From an uncultured Eubacteriales bacterium (GTDB lineage Bacteria; Bacillota_A; Clostridia; Peptostreptococcales; Anaerovoracaceae): DNA of 5,034 bases. The stretch is taken from positions 1 through 5,034 of the forward strand of contig CACYHM010000136.1 of NCBI GenBank assembly GCA_902774195.1, read 5' to 3'. Shown here piece after piece: positions 1-4,536 of the stretch (the stretch's first letter is position 1; every line of letters starts with the position of its first letter). The notes beneath the pieces were generated by a model that did not search any database, was not told the DNA's origin, and was given only the letters and a program-made list of their open reading frames with translations. The position numbers and the translations under genes are program-made.

Positions 1-92
1 TGTGCAGAAAAAGCGAGCGTGAATGCAAACAAAGTTTCCGCGCCGTAATAATTTCATGCCCGGAATAAGCAAAATGACAGGGGATCTGGAAA

Positions 93-149
93 ATGGGCAA
101 ACATGACTTGCTGGACTTCTTCAACAATTTTTTGAAGAGTGAATCATAG
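93..149 (+). CDS. Candidate 18-residue small ORF, function unknown
   Basis: An ATG at 93 is preceded by AGGGG (79-83) at a spacing of 9 bases and opens an 18-codon frame, MGKHDLLDFFNNFLKSES, ending at TAG 147-149. The peptide is mildly amphipathic, with a hydrophobic LLDFFNNFL core. It has no signal peptide and no family I recognise. It sits 22 bases upstream of the GGCAAAGGT repeat cluster and upstream of the terminator at 259-286, so it would be the last translated element of that transcript. It could be a real small protein, a leader-type peptide, or chance. Support is only the ribosome binding site and the position. Confidence 0.22.
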   Translation: MGKHDLLDFFNNFLKSES

Positions 150-171
150 AGGCTGGATAGATAAAAATTTA

Positions 172-226
172 GGCAAAGGTCTTGGCAAAGGTTTGCAGGT
201 AAAAGTAGGTCCAAAACCTTTGCCAA
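172..226. repeat. Direct plus inverted GGCAAAGGT repeat cluster with a long hairpin
   Basis: GGCAAAGGT occurs at 172-180 and again at 184-192, a 12-base period. Its inverse complement is at 216-224. The second copy is part of a perfect 13-bp inverted repeat, TTGGCAAAGGTTT at 182-194 against AAACCTTTGCCAA at 214-226, with a 19-base loop. The first copy can compete for the same right arm, so two mutually exclusive hairpins are possible. No U-run follows the right arm, so it is not a simple terminator. It could be an operator, an RNA structure in a 3' untranslated region, or a small dispersed repeat. Confidence 0.6.
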
Positions 227-258
227 ATAATAACATTAAGCGGGTACAAAAGCGTATG

Positions 259-286
259 ACGGCTGTCGAAAATACAGCCGTTTTTT
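259..286 (+). terminator. Rho-independent terminator
   Basis: A perfect 8-bp stem, ACGGCTGT (259-266) against ACAGCCGT (274-281), encloses the 7-base loop CGAAAAT and runs into six Ts (281-286). This is a textbook intrinsic terminator for transcription arriving from the left. There is no matching A-run on the left side, so it should act on the plus strand only. It separates whatever lies upstream from the membrane-protein operon that starts at 379. Confidence 0.88.
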
Positions 287-303
287 GTGCATTTCCAAGC
301 GTT

Positions 304-335
304 TTGACCGCCATTTTATGATAAACTGATACAAT
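304..335 (+). promoter_or_regulatory. Putative sigma-A promoter of the membrane-protein operon
   Basis: TGATACAAT at 327-335 fits an extended -10 element (TG, one base, then TACAAT at 330-335, five of six matches to TATAAT). TTGACC at 304-309 is a good -35 hexamer but lies 20 bases upstream of the -10, longer than the preferred 17, so the extended -10 may carry most of the activity. It lies between the terminator at 259-286 and the GTG start at 379, where a promoter is expected. Transcription would start near 342 and give a leader of about 37 bases. No operator-like dyad is evident. Confidence 0.5.
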
Positions 336-378
336 TATACACACGGCAAAACAATGCTGAAAAACATGGAGGTTTAAA

Positions 379-1233
379 GTGGGAAAAGAGAATAAAGAAA
401 ACAGTGAAAAGAAAGAGAAAAAGACCCCGTATATAAAAAAGCTGATGGACAGCTATAAGGAGGGAGATAAAAGGTCTTTCAGAGTCCTGATGATCCTGCA
501 TGTGATGGTACTTCTGACGGCCATACGCTGCCTGATCACAAAGAATTTTGAAAGTTTTGCGACATGCATACTGGTGCTGGCGCTCTTCCTGGTGCCTGCC
601 CTCATCGAAGACAAGATGGATCTTACGATCCCGCCGCTCTTCCAGGCGATAATCTTCACTTTCATATTTGCGGCCGAGATACTCGGAGAGGTGGATCATT
701 ATTATGTGAAGATCCCGGGATGGGACACGATGCTGCACACGATAAACGGATTCCTGTTCGCGGCCGTGGGCTTTTCGCTCATCTATCTTCTCAACAGGGG
801 CAGCAAGGACTTCAATGTCTCGCCGTTTTACATGGCTCTGGTCGCATTCTGCTTTTCGATGACCATCGGCGTCATCTGGGAGTTCTTTGAGTGCGCCATG
901 GACCAGTTCTTCAACATGGACATGCAGAAGGATTTCTTCATAAATAGCATCAACTCAGTGTCGCTCGATCCTGAGAACTCCGGGGAAGTCATACACGTCA
1001 AAGACATAGTGCAGACAGTTGTGACCACCTCGTCAGGAGAAACCGTTACGATGGATGAAGGATATCTTGACGTAGGCATACTCGATACGATGAAGGACCT
1101 TCTGGTCAACCTCATAGGAGCGGTCGTATTCTCGACCATCGGTTATCTCTCGCTCAAGAATGAGAAGAGCAGTAAGGTGGCAGACAGCCTCATGATCAGG
1201 CCGAATGAATCCGACGAATCTGAAGAAGAATAA
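379..1233 (+). CDS. DUF2238/YjdF-like multi-pass membrane protein
   Basis: A 284-residue membrane protein of unknown function. The GTG start is chosen because GGAGG (368-372) sits 6 bases upstream. Residues 1-31 are highly charged and Lys/Glu-rich, probably cytoplasmic. About six hydrophobic segments follow: 34-52, 57-75, 83-103, 119-138, 150-170 and 238-258. Motifs resemble the DUF2238 (YjdF) family: WDTMLHTINGF at 115-125, a GVIWEFFE segment at 164-171, and GILDTMKDLLVNLIGA at 233-248. A hydrophilic insert of about 60 residues (175-233) between the last two helices is larger than expected for E. coli YjdF and probably forms an extracytoplasmic or cytoplasmic loop. The C-terminus is an acidic tail ending DESEEE. 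It is the first gene of a three-gene set, with the next start 20 bases downstream. Family assignment is by remembered motif similarity; the biochemical role is unknown. Confidence 0.72.
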   Translation: MGKENKENSEKKEKKTPYIKKLMDSYKEGDKRSFRVLMILHVMVLLTAIRCLITKNFESFATCILVLALFLVPALIEDKMDLTIPPLFQAIIFTFIFAAEILGEVDHYYVKIPGWDTMLHTINGFLFAAVGFSLIYLLNRGSKDFNVSPFYMALVAFCFSMTIGVIWEFFECAMDQFFNMDMQKDFFINSINSVSLDPENSGEVIHVKDIVQTVVTTSSGETVTMDEGYLDVGILDTMKDLLVNLIGAVVFSTIGYLSLKNEKSSKVADSLMIRPNESDESEEE

Positions 1234-1253
1234 AAAAACCGTGAAAAGAAAGA

Positions 1254-2828
1254 ATGGATAACGAACTGAAAGAAAAAATACTTGAAGAATGTAAAGCGCT
1301 GATGTCCAAAGCCAAATACAGCGAGCAGAAGATCGAACAGTTCTGCAATACTGTGGCGGGCATCCTTCAGGATTTCATCGATGACCCGGATGAGAGCCGG
1401 GAGTTCAGATACAGCCTTAAAAAACATCTCGACTTTGTGGAATTCAGGCTGGGTGTCTCCGGAGACAAGCTTGATCCGGTGACTGAAGGCGAAAATGCGG
1501 AGGGGATCAGCACACGTAATGCGGTAAACTCCGTTCTCTTCAATCCCGAGACTTCTGTGGAATTCGCATATACATCCGGATGGAACCACATCATAGTAAA
1601 ATCGCCGTCAAAGGTTGCAAACAGCACGCTGCTCAATGACTCCATGGTAAAGGCCATGCTGCTGGGCATAGTCGCGGGCATAGTGTGCAGGATCCTGCCT
1701 GACGGTGTAAGCGGTATAATACTTGACAAGATAGCGGCGCCGATCATGTCGACTCTCATCGGTCTGCTGATGGGGATCATGGGTCCTGTCTTCTTCCTGT
1801 TCATAATACTCTCAGTCAGCGCTCTTGGGAGCATGGAAGAGCTAGGCAAAAGCGGGAAGGTGATCGTAAAGAGATTCGTACTGACAGGTCTCTGGGTCGC
1901 TATGATTGCGATCACTGTCGCTTCGTTTTTCTTCCCGGTTTTCGGAAAGAACGACACCAGTTTCGATATAGGTGAAGTAGAGAGCGCTTTGCTTAGTGTT
2001 CTTCCTACGGATCTGATATCTCCGTTCTCGGAAGGAAACATCCCGCAGGTCATACTGCTTGGTCTGATATTCGGCATAGGGCTTGTCGCAATAGGCGAAA
2101 GCGGAGAGCCGGTGAGAGATGCGCTGCTTAAGGTAAAAGCGTGGATGATGGGAGTCATGATGCTGATAATGAAGGTCCTGCCGCTGATCCCGTTCATAAG
2201 CACGATGATGATAGTTGCGAACGGAAAAGCAGCCATATTCATTCAGGGCTGGAAGTATATAGCAGCAACTTATATCTGCTATCTTGTGTCGATCGTGATA
2301 CTGTTCATCTTTGTGTCCGTGCGCTGCAAGGTCAGTATCAAAGAGCTGTGCCGCATGCTGAAGCAGATAGCACTGACGGCATTCATCACTGCTCTGGCGC
2401 CGGCCACGATGCAGCAGACATATACTGTGTCTGCAAAGGATATGCACATAGATGCTTCGTTTACGAACCTTTGGCTGTCTCTCGGTTATAATCTGCTTTC
2501 ACCTGCCAGAACAATATCCTTGGTGCTGGCGGTATTCTTTGTTGCCGATGTTAGCGGCATGTCAGTAGATACAGCTGTGCTGATCATAATGCTTATCACG
2601 GTCATCCAGATGTCACTGGCTTCAACAGGTACGACTGCAGGTGCAACTGCCACACTGGAGACACTCAAGCTGTCAACCGACATGGTAGGCTTATTCAGTG
2701 CATTCGAGATGTTCACGAGGAATGCCGGAGCGGCATATGACGTGACATATATCATGCTCGAACAGCTCGATGCAGCGCGCGAGACAGGGAATATAAACGC
2801 GGACGAAGAAAAAACAAGCGAAGGGTAA
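1254..2828 (+). CDS. Divergent dicarboxylate/amino acid:cation symporter (DAACS/SDF family) with N-terminal extension
   Basis: A 524-residue protein, longer than typical members of about 400-450. Residues 1-125 are soluble, largely helical and charged, without an assignable domain. Residues 131-505 follow the SDF fold. TM1 is near 131-148, and the P-L-type TM2 is at 163-192. ELGKSGK (196-202) precedes TM3. A segment LSVLPTDLISPF (247-258), followed by GNIPQVILLGLIFGIGL (261-277), matches the family's TM4/5 signature, and GEPVRDALLKVKAWMM (284-299) leads to MKVLPLIPF (306-314). The substrate half is divergent: HP1 reads LAPATMQQTY (381-390) rather than serine-rich, the TM7 NMDGT motif is replaced by NLLSPART (413-420), HP2 reads ASTGTTAGATATLE (456-469), and TM8 keeps one Arg (489) and one Asp (496). 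Family members import Glu, Asp or C4-dicarboxylates with Na+ or H+; here substrate and coupling are uncertain. The ribosome binding site before ATG 1254 is weak (GAAAAGAAAG), so translation may depend on the upstream gene, 20 bases away. Confidence 0.85.
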   Translation: MDNELKEKILEECKALMSKAKYSEQKIEQFCNTVAGILQDFIDDPDESREFRYSLKKHLDFVEFRLGVSGDKLDPVTEGENAEGISTRNAVNSVLFNPETSVEFAYTSGWNHIIVKSPSKVANSTLLNDSMVKAMLLGIVAGIVCRILPDGVSGIILDKIAAPIMSTLIGLLMGIMGPVFFLFIILSVSALGSMEELGKSGKVIVKRFVLTGLWVAMIAITVASFFFPVFGKNDTSFDIGEVESALLSVLPTDLISPFSEGNIPQVILLGLIFGIGLVAIGESGEPVRDALLKVKAWMMGVMMLIMKVLPLIPFISTMMIVANGKAAIFIQGWKYIAATYICYLVSIVILFIFVSVRCKVSIKELCRMLKQIALTAFITALAPATMQQTYTVSAKDMHIDASFTNLWLSLGYNLLSPARTISLVLAVFFVADVSGMSVDTAVLIIMLITVIQMSLASTGTTAGATATLETLKLSTDMVGLFSAFEMFTRNAGAAYDVTYIMLEQLDAARETGNINADEEKTSEG

Positions 2829-2839
2829 AAGGGTGCAGC

Positions 2840-3613
2840 ATGGGCGAACAGAACCCGAAAAAACTGAAAGAAATAATACACGAAGCGTTTTCGGTCAGTG
2901 AGGATACGGCTTCTGCGGACGAGATCAGAACGCGGCTTAAGGACGGCGGCAAGGTGACAGGGACCAACCTGTGCATGATGACATGCGCCAATATTATCGC
3001 CTGCGTTGGACTCAACGCCGGTTCGATGGTTACCTGCATAGGAGCGATGCTTCTCGAGCCGCTGATGGGAACTATTCTGCTGATCTCATTATGCATGGTT
3101 ACGGCAGACAAACAGGGTATCAAAACTTCATCACTGGGAGTTCTGTTTCAGATCGCTGCCTGCCTGATAGCTTCTACATTATATTTCATTATCACGCCCG
3201 TCAGGGAACCGACTGAGGAGATGCTTGCCTTTGCACAGCCGACCATGTTTGAAGTGATAGTCGCATTCGTCGGAGGCATAGCCGGCATTATCGGCCAGAC
3301 ACGCAAGGACAAAGTCAACACCATAGTCCCGGGCGTCGCCATAGCCACGGCGCTGATGCTGCCGCTGTGCACGTGCGGCTACGCGATAGCGCACCTTGAT
3401 GAGCGCATGATTGTGGGATCGCTTTATATGTTCATAGTGAACTTTTACTTCATAATCCTCGGCTCATTCCTGGTGCTGAACCTGTTCAACCTTCCTAAGA
3501 AAGAGGAGATGACAGAAAAAGAGTGGAAGAGGAGCAGAACGATCATGATATTGAACTCTCTTATTGTGATCATTCCTGCGATCCTTTTCTCTCTGTACAG
3601 ACTGCTGCACTGA
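2840..3613 (+). CDS. DUF389 family membrane protein
   Basis: A 257-residue protein of the DUF389 family, widespread bacterial and archaeal membrane proteins with no settled function. The first 40 residues are hydrophilic. About seven hydrophobic segments follow, roughly 43-60, 62-85, 97-117, 136-153, 160-184, 190-215 and 233-254. Family hallmarks are NIIACVGLNAGS (51-62), IGAMLLEPLMG (67-77), GIAGIIG (146-152), PGVAIATALMLPL (164-176) and the NFYFIILG helix (201-208). In the fourth motif the usual ALVPPL or ALMPPL reads ALMLPL, so the first proline is lost. The ATG at 2840 has AGGG (2830-2833) 6 bases upstream and begins only 11 bases after the symporter stop codon, so co-translation with the symporter is likely. 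No terminator is visible right after TGA 3611-3613. Confidence 0.86.
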   Translation: MGEQNPKKLKEIIHEAFSVSEDTASADEIRTRLKDGGKVTGTNLCMMTCANIIACVGLNAGSMVTCIGAMLLEPLMGTILLISLCMVTADKQGIKTSSLGVLFQIAACLIASTLYFIITPVREPTEEMLAFAQPTMFEVIVAFVGGIAGIIGQTRKDKVNTIVPGVAIATALMLPLCTCGYAIAHLDERMIVGSLYMFIVNFYFIILGSFLVLNLFNLPKKEEMTEKEWKRSRTIMILNSLIVIIPAILFSLYRLLH

Positions 3614-3637
3614 TGTGAAAGAAAAAGGAGAAACTAC

Positions 3638-3799
3638 ATGGCATCCGGCAATTATGAGATATATTTCAAGGTCAATATGACCAAGACGAAAGTCACGACA
3701 CCAAGTAAACTCAAATACCTCGGATTTGGATTCTGGAAGGACAAAAACGATGGGCAATGGCAGGATAGGGAGTATGAAGTATGCTCTCGAGAGAATTGA
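3638..3799 (+). pseudogene. Chimeric 53-codon ORF: gene start fused to intron maturase fragment
   Basis: ATG 3638 has an excellent ribosome binding site, AAAGGAG at 3624-3630 with a 7-base spacing, and begins 24 bases after the DUF389 gene, as a fourth operon gene would. Only about the first seven residues (MASGNYE) could belong to it. From about residue 9 the frame reads YFKVNMTKTKV and KLKYLGFGFWKDK, which is the end of the reverse transcriptase domain of a group II intron protein. At residue 42 (about 3762) the intron frame is lost through an internal deletion, and the ORF ends in unrelated sequence at TGA 3797-3799. It may still be translated, but a function is unlikely. Alternatively MASGNYE is intron sequence that mutated to contain an ATG. 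Confidence 0.5.
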
Positions 3800-4031
3800 C
3801 GAACACTTGAGAACACGCATGAGAATCGTCATATGGAAACAATGGAAGAAGAGCGAGAAGCGATATTGGGGACTGCGGAAACTCGGGGCGCCCGAGTGGA
3901 TGGCAAAGCAGTCAGTCGGCTTCGGCGACCACTACCAAGCGGTCGCAAAGACCACAGGACTGCACCTCATCAACAAAGAAATCCTCGCAAAGCGAGGACT
4001 CCTAAGTTGTGTAGACTACTACTTGGGTTGA
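3762..4031 (+). pseudogene. C-terminal fragment of group II intron reverse transcriptase/maturase
   Basis: This frame continues the intron-encoded protein after the internal deletion and is shifted by one base relative to the upstream fragment that starts at 3638. It reads RIGSMKYALERIDEHLRTRM, then IVIWKQWKKSEKRYWGLRKL, GAPEWMAKQSVGFGDHYQAV, and LINKEILAKRGLLSCVDYYLG up to TGA 4029-4031, 89 residues. Charged helices with a WKQWKK core and an RGL...DYYL ending are typical of maturase and DNA-binding C-termini of bacterial group II intron proteins. No HNH endonuclease domain follows. Missing between the fragments is the segment that normally links KYLGFGF to the NYFRIG-type region. An ATG at 3726 in this frame lacks a ribosome binding site, so expression is doubtful. 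Confidence 0.83.
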
Positions 4032-4089
4032 ACCGCCGTATGCCGAACGGCACGTACGGTGGTGTGAAAGGGGCTACGAGTTAGCCCCT
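4030..4089 (+). ncRNA. Group II intron domain V and domain VI
   Basis: Domain V folds as a 9-bp lower stem (4032-4040 with 4055-4063), a two-base CG bulge (4053-4054), and a 4-bp upper stem (4041-4044 with 4049-4052) capped by the tetraloop GAAC. Counting back from the bulge, the catalytic triad position reads CGC (4034-4036) with the expected G.U wobble (4035 with 4060). The CGC version is known from the class IIC intron of Oceanobacillus iheyensis; AGC is more common elsewhere. Domain VI is an 8-bp stem (4069-4076 with 4082-4089) with a 5-base loop, and no bulged branch-point adenosine is apparent. The maturase stop codon overlaps the first bases of domain V, a compact arrangement seen in bacterial introns. 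Confidence 0.78.
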
Positions 4090-4130
4090 ATTCGATTGCG
4101 CCCGCGCGGGAAATAAAGGAAAGCTGACAC

Positions 4131-4383
4131 CTACTTCTTTTCGAAAATGAGTTCTGCTGCTATACCACTCAGTACCAGATGGTCTCCTTTGACTTTGAAA
4201 ACATCATCTGTATCTCCTGCCTGAGACGGCTTTTTCCTTGGTTACCGTTGCTGTGCCGTCCTCTTTGAGATCAAGAGTGTAAGGCGCGTTTTCGAAACTT
4301 ACGTCCATTCCCTTGAACAGTTTTACTTCGGCCTTTACCGGCTGCCATACGCCGACAAAAGCGCTGCCCGTCTGATTTCCCAT
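4131..4383 (-). pseudogene. Small lipocalin-like protein gene with an apparent frameshift
   Basis: ATG at 4383 (minus strand) follows an AAAGGAG ribosome binding site. The first frame encodes 59 residues starting MGNQTGSAFVGVWQPVKAEV, with YTLDLKEDGTATVT at 35-48, and stops at 4204. The next frame carries an obvious continuation, QAGDTDDVFKVKGDHLVLSG to AELIFEKK, ending at TAG 4131-4133. Removing one A from the A5 run (T-run 4231-4235 on the plus strand) joins the two into a clean 83-residue protein. The GxW start, the LxxDGTATV strand and the final LIFEKK strand resemble small lipocalin-like beta-barrel domains common in Clostridia, judged from memory. There is no signal peptide. It is either a young pseudogene or a sequencing error in a homopolymer. 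It is convergent with the intron remnant and divergent from the lipoprotein gene. Confidence 0.7.
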
Positions 4384-4424
4384 GATTTCACTCCTTTCAC
4401 TGTGCATGTACTGATCACGCTTCA

Positions 4425-4454
4425 ATAGTACTATCAGACGGACAGACGGTTCAA
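4425..4454 (-). promoter_or_regulatory. Putative promoter of the lipocalin-like gene
   Basis: On the minus strand TTGAAC (4449-4454) and TACTAT (4425-4430) are separated by 18 bases and lie about 40 bases upstream of the ATG at 4383. The match is moderate (four of six at each hexamer). The spacer contains a tandem direct repeat CAGACGGA/CAGACGGT (plus strand 4435-4450, 8-base period), which could be an operator or chance. Confidence 0.33.
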
Positions 4455-4460
4455 GATGAA

Positions 4461-4489
4461 TTGCATACATATATGCATACATATATAAT
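4461..4489 (+). promoter_or_regulatory. Putative sigma-A promoter of the lipoprotein gene
   Basis: A perfect -10 hexamer TATAAT at 4484-4489 is preceded at the ideal 17-base spacing by TTGCAT (4461-4466), a weak -35 that keeps the TTG. Transcription would begin near 4496, about 40 bases before the ATG at 4537. The promoter is largely built from a tandem repeat (4463-4486). Confidence 0.55.
4463..4486. repeat. Two perfect tandem copies of a 12-bp unit in a promoter
   Basis: GCATACATATAT occurs at 4463-4474 and again, with no gap, at 4475-4486. The second copy supplies the first three bases of the -10 box at 4484-4489, and the first copy overlaps the -35. The junction forms the palindrome TATGCATA (4472-4479). 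A change in copy number would move the -35 by 12 bases relative to the -10. Confidence 0.7.
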
Positions 4490-4536
4490 TTTGTCAAAGG
4501 TTTTGCTTATATGCACTTCACAGGAGAAGGACAAAA

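Larger units (their letters stand above)
1..258. other. Intergenic stretch without a convincing gene
   Basis: No reading frame here looks like a conserved protein. The first bases are open in two plus frames, one ending at TAA 46-48 (tail read as ASVNANKVSAP) and one at TAA 66-68. Either could be the last residues of a gene that starts upstream of the window, and neither tail is recognisable. The rest holds an 18-codon candidate ORF (93-149) and a repeat cluster (172-226), listed separately. A longer GTG-started frame from 139 runs straight through the terminator at 259-286 and shows no protein-like character. Confidence 0.6.
3656..4096 (+). mobile_element. Degenerate group II intron remnant
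   Basis: A 5'-truncated, internally deleted group II intron. The left edge (about 3656-3667) lies inside the reverse transcriptase ORF, so the intron 5' end, RNA domains I-III and most of the reverse transcriptase are missing. A second deletion near 3762 removes roughly 50 codons. What remains is the maturase C-terminal region (to 4031), then domain V (4030-4067) and a domain VI-like hairpin (4069-4089). The 3' end probably lies between 4090 and 4096, by resemblance to intron 3' ends such as CTAT or CTATTCGAT, so this boundary is approximate. Loss of the 5' part is typical of incomplete target-primed reverse transcription. The element cannot splice or move by itself. Confidence 0.82.

Noticed and set aside
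139..321. GTG-started 60-codon plus-strand frame
   Set aside because: It is created by the GGCAAAGGT repeats (reading GKGLGKGL) and runs through the rho-independent terminator, so it is not a plausible gene.
1367..2242. Long minus-strand open frame of 291 codons
   Set aside because: It lies wholly inside the symporter gene; its Ser/Thr/Ile/Met-rich composition is that of an antisense shadow, and no family motif or ribosome binding site supports it.
3833..4084. Alternative plus-strand frame ending LNRRMPNGTYGGVKGATS
   Set aside because: The ending is merely domain V and VI RNA read as codons, which is a common misannotation next to group II introns; the true maturase frame is the one ending at 4031.
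4101..4110. Perfect palindrome CCCGCGCGGG downstream of the intron
   Set aside because: It has no loop space for a stable RNA hairpin and no U-run, so I do not call a terminator; it could be part of the intron target site but nothing shows this.
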